DNA of 64,000 bases from JACCZR01 sp963830065 (GTDB lineage Bacteria > Actinomycetota > Thermoleophilia > Solirubrobacterales > Thermoleophilaceae). Below are positions 55,113 through 63,530 of this stretch, piece by piece. The position numbers were made by a program, and so were the translations under genes. The DNA lies in the NCBI GenBank assembly GCA_963830065.1, contig CAWHLA010000008.1, positions 1 through 64,000 of the forward strand. Direction: 5' to 3'. Below the pieces are notes generated by a model, which did no database searches, was not told the DNA's origin, and worked only from the letters and a program-made list of their open reading frames with translations. Position 1 is the stretch's first letter; every line of letters begins with the position of its first letter.

Positions 55113-56342
55113 TCATCCCCGCTCGGAGACCAACTCGCGGAAGTGGGCGCCGCGCTCCTCGTAGTCCGCGTACTGGTCGTACGACGCGCAGGCGGGCGAC
55201 AGCAGCACGACCTCCCCGGGGCCCGCCGCCCGCGCCGCGACGTCCACCGCGGTCGCTAGATCCCCGCACCGATGTATGGGCGCGGCTCCGTCCAAGTCGG
55301 TGGCCAGCTCGTCCTCGGCCTGCCCGATCAGATACAGCGCCCGGCAGCGGCCGGCTGCTTCGCGCAGCCCGCGGAAGCCGCCCCCTTTGAGGCTCCCGCC
55401 CAAGATGGCGTGGACGCCGCCGGGGAACGCAGTCAGGCCCCGCACCGCCGAAGCGACGTTGGTGGCCTTGGAGTCGTTGACGTACACCACGCCGTCCACC
55501 CGACCGACCTCCTCGAGCCGGTGAGGCACACCTGCGAACTCGCGCAGCGCCTCGCGCACGGCGGCCTCGTCCACCCCCATCCCGCGCGCGGCCGCCGTGG
55601 CGGCGCGAGCGTTCTCCAGGTTGTGCTCGCCTCGCAGGGCCAGGTCCTCGGCGCGGATGTCGTCGGCGAAGCTGACCCGCCGAGCGCGGCCGGGGATGTC
55701 CAGGCCCGGCGGCACCACCGCCAGGTCCTCGGAGCCCTGGTTGGCGAAGGCCCGCAGCTTGGCCTCGCGGTAGCGCTCGAGCGTGTGGTGGCGGTCCAGG
55801 TGGTCGGGCTCGAGGTTCAGAAGCACCGCGCACTCGGGCTTGAACGCCGTCGTGTCCTCGAGCTGGAAGCTCGAGCATTCGCACACCACGGTGGCCGCGG
55901 CATCGAGCTCGCCCACCAGCGAGCCCACCGCGGTCCCGACGTTCCCGGCCACCGCGACCGGCTGTCCGGCGGCCTCGTAGATCGCGCCGAGCAGGGACAC
56001 CGTCGTCGTCTTTCCGTTGGTGCCGGTGACCGCGACGAAGCGGTTGGGCAGCAGCCGCCAGGCGAGCTCGAGCTCGCCGTACAGCGCCAGGCCGCGCTCC
56101 AGGGCCCCCGCCACCACCGGTGCCTCGCGCGGGACACCGGGGCTCTTGACCACGGTGGCCACCCGGTCCAGCAGCTCGGTGCCGTCTGTGCCGGCGTGGG
56201 TCTCGACCCCCTCGACCGGCTCCGCGAACCCCGAGTCGGTGGCGATCACCTCGCCGTGCTCGCGGAGCATGGCCGCGGCGGCGCGACCCGAGCGCGCCAG
56301 GCCCACCACCAGGTACGGGCCGGGCGGGAGCGCCGGCCTCAC
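55113..56342 (-). CDS. murD: UDP-N-acetylmuramoylalanine-D-glutamate ligase
   Basis: 409 residues from GTG 56342, overlapping the mraY stop by 4 bp. Adds D-Glu to UDP-MurNAc-L-Ala. Shows YLVVGLARSGRAAAAMLREH, VVKSPGVPREAPVVAGALER, FVAVTGTNGKTTTVSLLGAI (P-loop), NVGTAVGSLVGELDAAATVV, CECSSFQLEDTTAFKPECAV, LNLEPDHLDRHHTLERYREA, LRGEHNLENARAATAAARGM, VYVNDSKATNVASAVRGLTA and VLLSPACASYDQYADYEERG. All are canonical MurD motifs. A 30-bp gap separates it from ftsW. Confidence 0.97.
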   Translation of the reverse strand: MRPALPPGPYLVVGLARSGRAAAAMLREHGEVIATDSGFAEPVEGVETHAGTDGTELLDRVATVVKSPGVPREAPVVAGALERGLALYGELELAWRLLPNRFVAVTGTNGKTTTVSLLGAIYEAAGQPVAVAGNVGTAVGSLVGELDAAATVVCECSSFQLEDTTAFKPECAVLLNLEPDHLDRHHTLERYREAKLRAFANQGSEDLAVVPPGLDIPGRARRVSFADDIRAEDLALRGEHNLENARAATAAARGMGVDEAAVREALREFAGVPHRLEEVGRVDGVVYVNDSKATNVASAVRGLTAFPGGVHAILGGSLKGGGFRGLREAAGRCRALYLIGQAEDELATDLDGAAPIHRCGDLATAVDVAARAAGPGEVVLLSPACASYDQYADYEERGAHFRELVSERG

Positions 56343-57313
56343 GTGGACTGCTGGTAGAGCGTGAACCCGATCGCGCTGCAGATCGCCGCCACGATCCAGA
56401 AGCGAAGGATGATCTTCGTCTCCGACCAGGCCATCAGCTCGAAGTGATGGTGGATCGGGGCCATCAGGAACACGCGCTTGCGGAAGCGCTGGAAGGCGAA
56501 CACCTGGATCGCCACCGACAGCGCCTCGATCACGAAGATGCCGCCGATCAGCACCAGTAGCACCTCGGTCTTGGTCATCACCGCAAGCGCGGCCACCGCG
56601 CCGCCCAGCCCCAGCGCCCCGGTGTCCCCCATGAACACCGACGCCGGGAACGAGTTGAACCACAGGAATCCGACGCACGCGCCGACCAGCGCGGCGCACA
56701 GCAGCGCCAGGTCCTCCTGGCCGCTGGTAATGAACGTCATCCCCGTGTACGCCAGCAGGACGATCGCCGCGCAGCCGGCCGCCAGCCCGTCGAGGCCGTC
56801 GGTCAGGTTCACGCCGTTGGTCGCCCCGGCCAGGACCAGGAAGATGAACACCGGGTACAGCAGCCCGAGGTCGATCGAGGCGTCGACCACCCGCAGGCGC
56901 AGCGTGTCCTCGAGGCCGACGTACTGAGTGGCCATGAGCCACAGGCCGATGGCTATCGCCGCCTGGGCCAGCAGCTTGGTGCGGCCCGATATTCCCAGCG
57001 AGCGCTTCTTGCGCTGCTTGGTGAAGTCATCGGCGAAGCCGAGCGCCCCGCAGAGCACCGCGGTCCCGAACACGGCAAGGCTCACCGCGCGGTACTGGCT
57101 AAGCATCAGGAACGGAACGGCGAAGGCGACGAAGATCACCAGCCCACCCATGGTCGGCGTGCCCGCCTTGCCGTGGTGGCCCTCGGGGCCCTCCTCGCGG
57201 ATGTGCTGGCCGAACTCCCGCAGCCGCAGCTGCTCGATGAACTTGGGCCCCAGGAACATGCAGATGAGCAGCGAGGCCATCCCCGCGATCAGGATCTCGC
57301 CCATCCCCCTCAC
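56339..57313 (-). CDS. mraY: Phospho-N-acetylmuramoyl-pentapeptide-transferase
   Basis: 324 residues from GTG 57313. Transfers phospho-MurNAc-pentapeptide to undecaprenyl phosphate to make lipid I. Ten membrane helices. The cytoplasmic motifs are HHGKAGTPTMGGLVIFVAFA, GFADDFTKQRKKRSLGISGR, GATNGVNLTDGLDGLAAGCA, LWFNSFPASVFMGDTGALGL and FLMAPIHHHFELMAWSETKI, all matching MraY (DDF, NLTDGLDGL, HHHFE). The start overlaps the murF stop by 4 bp. This is the central gene of the cluster. Confidence 0.98.
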   Translation of the reverse strand: MRGMGEILIAGMASLLICMFLGPKFIEQLRLREFGQHIREEGPEGHHGKAGTPTMGGLVIFVAFAVPFLMLSQYRAVSLAVFGTAVLCGALGFADDFTKQRKKRSLGISGRTKLLAQAAIAIGLWLMATQYVGLEDTLRLRVVDASIDLGLLYPVFIFLVLAGATNGVNLTDGLDGLAAGCAAIVLLAYTGMTFITSGQEDLALLCAALVGACVGFLWFNSFPASVFMGDTGALGLGGAVAALAVMTKTEVLLVLIGGIFVIEALSVAIQVFAFQRFRKRVFLMAPIHHHFELMAWSETKIILRFWIVAAICSAIGFTLYQQST

Positions 57314-58611
57314 GAGCCCAGCACCCGTTCGAGGCCGACCGAGCGCGAGCCCTTGATCAGCACCCGGTCGCCCGGGCGGCTGAGCTCGTCGAGCAGCCCG
57401 GCCGCCTCCTCGGGCTCCCCGACCGAGTGCGCCTCGCCCTCGAAGCCCTCGGCGTACGGGAGCGCCTCGCGCCCCACCGTGACGAGCACGTCGACCCCCT
57501 CGTCGGAGGCGTGACGGCCGATCTCCCGGTGGAAGTCAGCGGCGTCGGGGCCCAGCTCGGCCATCTGACCGAGGACCGCCAACCGCCGCTGCGCCGAGCT
57601 GCGGGCCAGGTGCGATAGCGCCGCGCGCATCGACATCGGGTTGGCGTTGTAGCAGTCGTTGACCACGGTAACCCCGCCGGGGAGCTCGACGATCTCCCCG
57701 CGCATGGACGAGAAAGCAGGCTCCACCGGGCCCTCCGGGGTGATGTCGAGCGCCCGCGCCGCGGCCACCCCGGCCAGCATGTTGAGCAGGTTGTGGGGCT
57801 CCTCGAAGGCGGGCTCGAGCACCATCCGCTCCCCACGGGCCTCGACCTCCGCCCTTCCGCCCTCGAAGGAGATCAGCGACACGTCGCCGCCCGGTCCGAA
57901 GGTCCAGTTGTCCAGGTCGTCGCGGCGGTGGGCATCCAGAAGCGGCTCCTCGGCCGGCAGGACGCAGCTCGCGCCCGGCTGCAGGTCGCGCACCAGCTCC
58001 GCCTTGGCCGCGGCCACGCGCTCGACCGTGCCCAGGAGCTCGAGGTGCACCGGCCCCACGTTCACGATCACGCCCACGTCGGGCTCGGCCACCGCGACCA
58101 GCTCGGCGATCTGCTCCTCGCCGCGCATGGCCATCTCGAGCACCAGCGCCTCCGTCTCGGGCGGCGCCTCCAGGATCGTCAGCGGCAGCCCGATCTCGGT
58201 GTTGAGGTTCTGGCGGTTGGCGTGGGTGCGCAGGTGCGGAGTGAGCAGCGCGAGCAGGATGTCCTTCGTCGACGTCTTGCCGGTGGAGCCGGTGATGCCG
58301 ATCACCCGCGCGCCGAGCTCGCGGCGCCACGCGCGCGCGAGTGCCTGCAGCGCCGCAAGGGGGTCCTCGGTGGTGAGCACGGTGCCCGCCAGCTCGGCGT
58401 GGCTCGGCGTGACCAGCGCTCCCCACGCCCCCTGCTCCAGCGCTCGCGCGGCGAACTCCCCGCCGTCGTTGTTCTCGCCTCTGAGCCCCACGAACAGGTC
58501 GCCGGGGCCGGCTTCGCGGGAGTCGATCACCGCCCGCTCGGGGCCCGGCGCGCTCGCGTCTCCGCGTAGCGCCGCCCCCGTCGCCTCCGCCACCCAGCCG
58601 GCTGTCTTCAT
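57310..58611 (-). CDS. murF: UDP-N-acetylmuramoyl-tripeptide-D-alanyl-D-alanine ligase
   Basis: 433 residues, starting MKTAGWVAEATGAALRGDAS at 58611 (4-bp overlap with the murE stop). Adds D-Ala-D-Ala to complete the pentapeptide. VIDSREAGPGDLFVGLRGEN, VIGITGSTGKTSTKDILLAL (P-loop), THANRQNLNTEIGLPLTILE, LVLEMAMRGEEQIAELVAVA, EPDVGVIVNVGPVHLELLG, EEPHNLLNMLAGVAAARAL and VVNDCYNANPMSMRAALSHL are the standard MurF motifs. The C-terminus VLIKGSRSVGLERVLGS is also typical. Confidence 0.97.
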   Translation of the reverse strand: MKTAGWVAEATGAALRGDASAPGPERAVIDSREAGPGDLFVGLRGENNDGGEFAARALEQGAWGALVTPSHAELAGTVLTTEDPLAALQALARAWRRELGARVIGITGSTGKTSTKDILLALLTPHLRTHANRQNLNTEIGLPLTILEAPPETEALVLEMAMRGEEQIAELVAVAEPDVGVIVNVGPVHLELLGTVERVAAAKAELVRDLQPGASCVLPAEEPLLDAHRRDDLDNWTFGPGGDVSLISFEGGRAEVEARGERMVLEPAFEEPHNLLNMLAGVAAARALDITPEGPVEPAFSSMRGEIVELPGGVTVVNDCYNANPMSMRAALSHLARSSAQRRLAVLGQMAELGPDAADFHREIGRHASDEGVDVLVTVGREALPYAEGFEGEAHSVGEPEEAAGLLDELSRPGDRVLIKGSRSVGLERVLGS

Positions 58612-60083
58612 CGCAGCCGCTCCCGGAGTGCCTCGCGGGCCACGGTCACGTCGTCGAAGGGCTCCTTGCGGCCGTTCTCGAACTCCTGGCCCTGCTCGTG
58701 GCCCTTGCCGGCGATCACCACCACGTCGCCGTCCTGCGCCTCGGCGATCGCGCGGCCGATGGCACGGCGGCGGTCGGTCTCGCGCTCGGCGTCCGGCCCG
58801 GCGCCCTCCATCACCTGGTCGACGATCGCTTCCGGATCCTCCGAGCGCGGGTTGTCGGAGGTCACCAGGACGCGGTCGGCCAGCTCCCGCGCAGCGGCGC
58901 CCATCAGCGGCCGCTTGGCGGTGTCGCGGTCGCCGCCGGCTCCGAACACCACCGCCAGCCTCCCGTCGGTCACCTCGCGCGCGGCGCGCAGGACGTTGTC
59001 CAGCGAGTCGGGCGTGTGCGCGTAGTCCACCAGCACGCCGAAGGCCTGACCCTCGTCGACCGGCTCGAACCGCCCCGGCACCCGCCCGAATCCCTCGAGC
59101 GCTTCTCCGGCGGCCCGCAGGTCGGTGCCCAGCGCGTGCACGGCCGCCAGCGCGCACAGGGCGTTCTGGACGTTGAACAACCCCGGCAGGGGAACGCGCA
59201 GCCCCAGCTCGCCCTCCGGAGTGACGCAGGTGAAGGTTGAGCCGGTGAGGTCGAAGCGGACGTCGCGCGCGTGGAAGTCGGCCTCGCGGTGCACGCCGAT
59301 CGTGGTCGACTCGACCTCGCTCGCGATCCGCCGCCCGTACTCGTCGTCCACGTTGACCACCGAGGAGGGGCCGGAGGCCACGTCCGCCCGGCGCGAAGCG
59401 CCCAGCTCCGGCTCGTCGAACAGACGCCGCTTCGCCGCGAAGTAGGCGTCCATCGTGTCGTGGAAGTCCAGGTGGTCCTGGGTGAGGTTGGTGAACACGC
59501 GAACCGCGAACGTGATCCCGCCCGCCCGGCCCAGGTCCAGCGCATGGGAGGAGACCTCCATCGCGCACGCTTGGTCGCCGTCGGCGAGCATGCGGGCGAA
59601 GGTGGCCTGGAGGTCCACCGCCTCCGGGGTGGTGCGCTCGACCTCCTCCTCGCGACCGCCCACCACGCTCTTGACCGTGCCCAGCAGCCCGCACTGGGTG
59701 CCGGTCTTCTCCAGCAGGTGGCGAACCAGGAACGCCGTGGTGGTCTTGCCGTTGGTGCCCGTGATCCCGACCACCTTCAGCCGGGCCGTCGGGTCGCCGT
59801 GGAAGGCCGCCGCGGCGGGGCCCATCGCCTCGCGCACGCTGGGCACGACCACCTCGGGCACCCCGAGGTCGAGCGGCCGCTCGCACACCAGCGCCGCTGC
59901 CCCGCGCTCCACGGCGTCGGGCGCAAAGTCGTGGCCGTCGGCCCGAAAGCCCGGCACACAGAAGAAGAGGGCCCCGGGACGCACGGCGGCGCTCGAGTAC
60001 GCCAGGGCCGTGATGTCGACCGGCGGCACCCCGGGCCCGAGGAGCTCGCGCAGGTCCACCGCGGGTGAGTCTAGGCGGGTCAC
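58608..60083 (-). CDS. murE: UDP-N-acetylmuramoyl-L-alanyl-D-glutamate-2,6-diaminopimelate ligase
   Basis: 491 residues, GTG at 60083. Adds the third residue of the stem peptide. Motifs: ITALAYSSAAVRPGALFFCV, VGITGTNGKTTTAFLVRHLL (P-loop), TVKSVVGGREEEVERTTPEA, CAMEVSSHALDLGRAGGITF, AVRVFTNLTQDHLDFHDTMD, FNVQNALCALAAVHALGTDL, FGVLVDYAHTPDSLDNVLRA and RVLVTSDNPRSEDPEAIVDQ. DNPR is the meso-diaminopimelate specificity motif, so the wall is probably of the mDAP type (established for the family). It is separated from ftsI by a 224-bp structured gap. Confidence 0.97.
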   Translation of the reverse strand: MTRLDSPAVDLRELLGPGVPPVDITALAYSSAAVRPGALFFCVPGFRADGHDFAPDAVERGAAALVCERPLDLGVPEVVVPSVREAMGPAAAAFHGDPTARLKVVGITGTNGKTTTAFLVRHLLEKTGTQCGLLGTVKSVVGGREEEVERTTPEAVDLQATFARMLADGDQACAMEVSSHALDLGRAGGITFAVRVFTNLTQDHLDFHDTMDAYFAAKRRLFDEPELGASRRADVASGPSSVVNVDDEYGRRIASEVESTTIGVHREADFHARDVRFDLTGSTFTCVTPEGELGLRVPLPGLFNVQNALCALAAVHALGTDLRAAGEALEGFGRVPGRFEPVDEGQAFGVLVDYAHTPDSLDNVLRAAREVTDGRLAVVFGAGGDRDTAKRPLMGAAARELADRVLVTSDNPRSEDPEAIVDQVMEGAGPDAERETDRRRAIGRAIAEAQDGDVVVIAGKGHEQGQEFENGRKEPFDDVTVAREALRERLR

Positions 60084-60092
60084 CGGCGCTTT

Positions 60093-60134
60093 ACGGACTT
60101 TGTCCCGGCCGCCACGGACTTGGCCCCGGCCGCC
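60093..60134. repeat. Two tandem 21-bp units upstream of murE
   Basis: ACGGACTTTGTCCCGGCCGCC and ACGGACTTGGCCCCGGCCGCC stand head to tail and differ at two positions. They begin 10 bp upstream of the murE GTG, so they may bind a regulator or affect translation. Confidence 0.6.
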
Positions 60135-60151
60135 AGGCCGCGGGTCCTGTC

Positions 60152-60248
60152 AGCGGAATGTTCCTTGCACTCGTGCCCTTCGGGCACGGGCAAGTTGCTT
60201 CCGCTGCCACCCGCGGAAGGGGCGTGTGTGTGGCGCACACGTTTCCGC
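60152..60248. repeat. Paired GCGGAA/TTCCGC hairpins
   Basis: Hairpin 1 (60152-60205) has an imperfect ~24-bp stem closed by a TTC loop inside CGTGCCCTTCGGGCACG; hairpin 2 (60213-60248) pairs GCGGAAGGGGCGTGTG with CGCACACGTTTCCGC. They could be a terminator for ftsI, a small structured RNA, or a dispersed repeat. Confidence 0.5.
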
Positions 60249-60307
60249 AAACTCGTCAGTCGGCTGAGGACTTTTTCGGAGGGTGTGCGCGGTTCCCGCG
60301 CCCCCCC

Positions 60308-61948
60308 TCAGCGGGGGGCGATCTTCAGGTAGGGCAGCGCGAAGTCCATGATCTGCTCGAAGGCCGGGGCGGCGACCGTGCCGCCGAAGATGTCGCCCTT
60401 CGGCTCGTCGACCATGACGGCCACCAGGAGGCGCGGGTCGCCGACCGGCGCGTAGCCGATGAACGAGGCCACGAACTTGTCCTTGGAGTAGCCGCCGCGG
60501 GGGTCGGCCTTCTCGGCCGTGCCGGTCTTGCCGGCCAGGCGATACCCCTTGACCTTGGCCTCCTGAGCGGTGCCGCCCGGGCCGAGGACGCCCTCCAGCA
60601 TCGACGAGACCCGGCCGGCGGTGCGCTTGGAAAGCACCCGCCACCCCTGCCGGCCGTTGCCCTGAACGATGTAGGGCGCGTGGGCGACGCCGCCGTTGGC
60701 GATCGCCGAGTAGGCGGTTGCCATCTGCACCGGGGTGACGGCGATGCCCTGGCCGATCGGCAGGTTGCCCATCGACGAGCCCGAGTACTGGCTCGGCTTG
60801 GGAACGATGCCCGTGGCCTCGCCCGGCAGGTCGACGTTCGTGCCCTTGCCGAAGCCGAAGCGCCGCACCCAGCGGTCGAAGCGCTCGGGGCCCAGCTCCA
60901 TGCCGATCTTCACCGAGCCGACGTTCGACGACTGGGCCAGGATGTCCCCCACCGTGAGCGTCACCTGCCCGCGCGGATGGGACTCCTTGATCTCGCGGTC
61001 GGCCACCTGCAGCGTGGGCGGCAGGTCGAACTCGGACTGTGGCTCGATCAGCTTCTCCTCCAGCGCGCCGGCGACCGTGAAGGGCTTGAAGGTCGAGCCC
61101 GGCTCGTAGTTGGCCGCCACCGCCCGGTTCTGGCGGGCGTAGGCCGGGGCCTCGCCGACGTCGTTGCCGTCCACGCGCGGCCAGTTGGCCAGCGCCAGCA
61201 CCTGGCCGCTGCGCGGGTCCATGACCATCGCGGTCGCCCCCCGCGGGCGGTACTTCTGCCCCACCTGTCCCAGCACCGTCTCGGTGCGGGCCTGGATGGC
61301 AGCGTCGAGCGTCAGGCGCAGGTTGCGGCCCGCGCGGGAGCGCTCGGTCTCGACGATCTGGACCGGCTCGCCCATCGCGTCCTTGACCAGGCGGCGCTTG
61401 CCGTCCTCGCCGCCGAGGGTTCGCTCGCGTGACTGCTCGAGGCCCGACAACCCGTACCCATCGGTGCCCACGCTGCCCAGCAGCTGGGAGGCCAGCGCCC
61501 GCTGCGGATAGGTGCGCCGCGGCTCGGAGACCGTGCCGATCCCCTCCAGCTTGAGCTTCTTGATCCGGTCGCCGTTCGCCGGGTCGAGCTTGCGCTTGAG
61601 GTAGACGAAGCCGCTCTTCTTGTCGGCCAGCTTCTCCAGCAGATCCTGCTCGGGCAGGCCGACCAGTGGGGAGAGCTTCTCCGCCATCTTGGAGGGCTCT
61701 TTGATCAGGAACGGGTTGGCGAACACGGTCACCGCCTCCTCGGAGACGGCGAGCTCCACCCCGTGACGGTCGAAGATGGTGCCCCGCCGGGCGGGCACGT
61801 CGAGGTCCTCGACCTGCTGGCTGACCGCGCGGTCCGACAGCTCGCCGGCCTTGACGGTCGAGAGCCAGGTGGCGCGGACGACGGCGAGGGCGAGGAGGGC
61901 CAGGAAGAGCGCGAAGAGCAGGCCGATGCGGCGCTCGAGGAGTTGCAA
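60308..61948 (-). CDS. ftsI: Penicillin-binding transpeptidase FtsI/PBP3
   Basis: 546 residues. Cross-links septal peptidoglycan. N-terminal membrane segment GLLFALFLALLALAVVRATW; the pedestal has LDVPARRGTIFDRHGVELAV, EPRRTYPQRALASQLLGSVG and the DGYGLSGLEQSRERTLGGED loop. Catalytic motifs: the nucleophile in YEPGSTFKPFTVAGALEEK (STFK), SSN in GDILAQSSNVGSVKIGMELG and KTGT in YRLAGKTGTAEKADP. The spacing (about 55 and 160 residues) is right for class B PBPs. Start ATG/TTG at 61948, 1 bp after the FtsL-like stop. Confidence 0.96.
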   Translation of the reverse strand: MQLLERRIGLLFALFLALLALAVVRATWLSTVKAGELSDRAVSQQVEDLDVPARRGTIFDRHGVELAVSEEAVTVFANPFLIKEPSKMAEKLSPLVGLPEQDLLEKLADKKSGFVYLKRKLDPANGDRIKKLKLEGIGTVSEPRRTYPQRALASQLLGSVGTDGYGLSGLEQSRERTLGGEDGKRRLVKDAMGEPVQIVETERSRAGRNLRLTLDAAIQARTETVLGQVGQKYRPRGATAMVMDPRSGQVLALANWPRVDGNDVGEAPAYARQNRAVAANYEPGSTFKPFTVAGALEEKLIEPQSEFDLPPTLQVADREIKESHPRGQVTLTVGDILAQSSNVGSVKIGMELGPERFDRWVRRFGFGKGTNVDLPGEATGIVPKPSQYSGSSMGNLPIGQGIAVTPVQMATAYSAIANGGVAHAPYIVQGNGRQGWRVLSKRTAGRVSSMLEGVLGPGGTAQEAKVKGYRLAGKTGTAEKADPRGGYSKDKFVASFIGYAPVGDPRLLVAVMVDEPKGDIFGGTVAAPAFEQIMDFALPYLKIAPR

Positions 61949-61949
61949 G

Positions 61950-62573
61950 CTAGCCGGTGCCCGGGGTGGCGGTTGCGGGCGGCGCCGGCGTGGACGGTGC
62001 CGGGGGCACGGCCGGGGCCTGCGGCGTGGTCACCGGCGCGGGACTCGGGGTGGCTACCGGCGCGGGCGTCGTCGCCGGCGCCGGCGTGGGCGTCGTGGTC
62101 GGCGCCGGAGTAGCGACCTGGGTGGGAGCGGGCTGCTCAGCCTTGGCGGGTTGCCTCAGGTTGGCCAGCGCGCGCTTGGCGTTTCGGTCGGAGACGTCCT
62201 TGAAGCGCACGTCGCCCGGAGAGGGCAGGACCAGCCCGCGCTGCAGAGCGGCCTTCTGCACGCGTTCGCTGGACCCGAGGCGCGCCAGTTCGCCGCGAAG
62301 CCGCGCGTTCTCGCGCGAGACCGCTTCCGACTGCTCGCTGGTGACGGCGATGCTCCGGTTGAGCCGCAGCAGGTCGACGTTGAAGAACACGATGCCGGCC
62401 AGCAGCACCCCCACCAGCGCGATCCAGGCGCGTCCCTGGAGCAACGCGTCGAGCACGCTCTCTCCGCGGGCGCGCACCGCGCGCGGGACGTCGCGCGGCG
62501 GAGCGATGCGGGACCGCGGACGGCGGACCGGGCGTGGGGCGACGGCGGCGCCGGCGCGAGCGGTGCGGGCCAT
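61950..62573 (-). CDS. FtsL/DivIC-like division protein with Pro/Ala/Thr-rich tail
   Basis: 207 residues. A basic N-terminal region leads to the membrane segment AWIALVGVLLAGIVFFNVDL, then a coiled coil (LRLNRSIAVTSEQSEAVSRE, NARLRGELARLGSSERVQKA) and the short beta LGLVLPSPGDVRF-like stretch. This is the FtsL plan, and the gene sits between rsmH and ftsI where ftsL normally lies. The last ~60 residues are Pro/Ala/Thr repeats (TPAPTTTPTPAPATTPAPVA), an unusual extracellular tail. The start overlaps the rsmH stop by 1 bp (TGATG). Confidence 0.82.
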   Translation of the reverse strand: MARTARAGAAVAPRPVRRPRSRIAPPRDVPRAVRARGESVLDALLQGRAWIALVGVLLAGIVFFNVDLLRLNRSIAVTSEQSEAVSRENARLRGELARLGSSERVQKAALQRGLVLPSPGDVRFKDVSDRNAKRALANLRQPAKAEQPAPTQVATPAPTTTPTPAPATTPAPVATPSPAPVTTPQAPAVPPAPSTPAPPATATPGTG

Positions 62574-63529
62574 CAGGAGGTCTCCCCCGCGGCGAGCTTG
62601 CGGCCCACGCGCAGGCGGCCACTTCGCGCGCGCGGGTTGTCGGCCACCTCACCCGGGCTGGGCGCGATGGCGCGGCCGGTCAGCACCTCGGCCTCCGGCT
62701 CGCGGCCGCAGGCGCAGATGGGGAAGTCGGGCGGGCAGATGCACCCCCGGGCGCGGTCGGCCAGGAAGCGCTTGACCCGACGATCCTCCAGCGAGTGGAA
62801 GGAGATCGCCGCCACCCGGCCGCCGGGGCGGAGCAGGCCGAAGGCGACGGGCAGCGCGCGATCGAGCTCGGCCAGTTCGTCGTTGACCGCGATCCGCAGC
62901 GCCTGGAAGACCCGGCGCGCGGGATGGCCGGCCCCGAAGGCGCGGCGGGCAGGCGCCGGGACGGCGGCCTCGATGGCCTCCACCAGCTCGCCCGTCGTCT
63001 CGATGGGCGCGTTCTCGCGCCGGCGGGCGATCTCGCGGGCGATCCGCTGCGCATGGCGCTCCTCGCCGAAGGTCCGGAACACCTGAGCCAGGCGGCCGGG
63101 CTCGAGCTCTGCCACCAAGTCGGCCGCCGTGGGTCCCTCCGTGGGATCCATCCGCATGTCCAGCGGCGCGTCGTAGGAGTAGGAGAAGCCGCGCTCGCGC
63201 GCGTCGAGCTGCATCGACGACACGCCCAAGTCGAACAGCACCAAGTCGGCCTCGAGGCCCTCGTCGGCCAGCTCCTCCAGCCCTTCCGCGTAACTCGCGC
63301 GCACGAAGCGGGTCTCGCAGACCACCTCGCCGGCCAACTCCTCGAAGCGCTCCTCGGCAGCCGGATCGCGGTCGATCGCCACCAGCGTGCCGGTGGGCCC
63401 GATGCGGTCGGCGATCAGGCGGGAATGGCCGCCCGCGCCGAAGGTGCAGTCGATCACGGTGTCACCCGGTCCGGGGTCGCCGAGCTCGATCACCTCGGCG
63501 GCCAACACGGGCACGTGCGTGCGCGTCAT
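62573..63529 (-). CDS. rsmH: 16S rRNA (cytosine1402-N4)-methyltransferase
   Basis: 318 residues from the ATG at 63529 (MTRTHVPVLAAEVIELGDPG). The SAM-binding region is DTVIDCTFGAGGHSRLIADR. Conserved motifs are LVLFDLGVSSMQLDARERGF, SYSYDAPLDMRMDPTEGPTA, RVFQALRIAVNDELAELDRA and AAISFHSLEDRRVKRFLADR. A Cys-rich stretch (CICPPDFPICACG) follows. It methylates the ribosomal decoding centre. The usual second gene of the cluster, next to mraZ (stops overlapping by a few bases). Confidence 0.97.
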   Translation of the reverse strand: MTRTHVPVLAAEVIELGDPGPGDTVIDCTFGAGGHSRLIADRIGPTGTLVAIDRDPAAEERFEELAGEVVCETRFVRASYAEGLEELADEGLEADLVLFDLGVSSMQLDARERGFSYSYDAPLDMRMDPTEGPTAADLVAELEPGRLAQVFRTFGEERHAQRIAREIARRRENAPIETTGELVEAIEAAVPAPARRAFGAGHPARRVFQALRIAVNDELAELDRALPVAFGLLRPGGRVAAISFHSLEDRRVKRFLADRARGCICPPDFPICACGREPEAEVLTGRAIAPSPGEVADNPRARSGRLRVGRKLAAGETS

Positions 63530-63530
63530 G

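Larger units (their letters stand above)
60084..60307. other. Intergenic region with two hairpins and a tandem repeat, inside the division cluster
   Basis: This is the only sizeable gap in the mraZ-murG stretch. It holds a 21-bp tandem repeat (60093-60113 and 60114-60134), a long imperfect hairpin (60152-60205) and a second hairpin (60213-60248); both hairpin stems open with GCGGAA and close with TTCCGC. No gene with normal codon use is visible. Confidence 0.6.

Noticed and set aside
60084..60307. A small gene ending ...AAGTKSVKRR on the minus strand
   Set aside because: An open frame can be followed through the gap, but it has no start codon and its codon use is unlike the neighbours.
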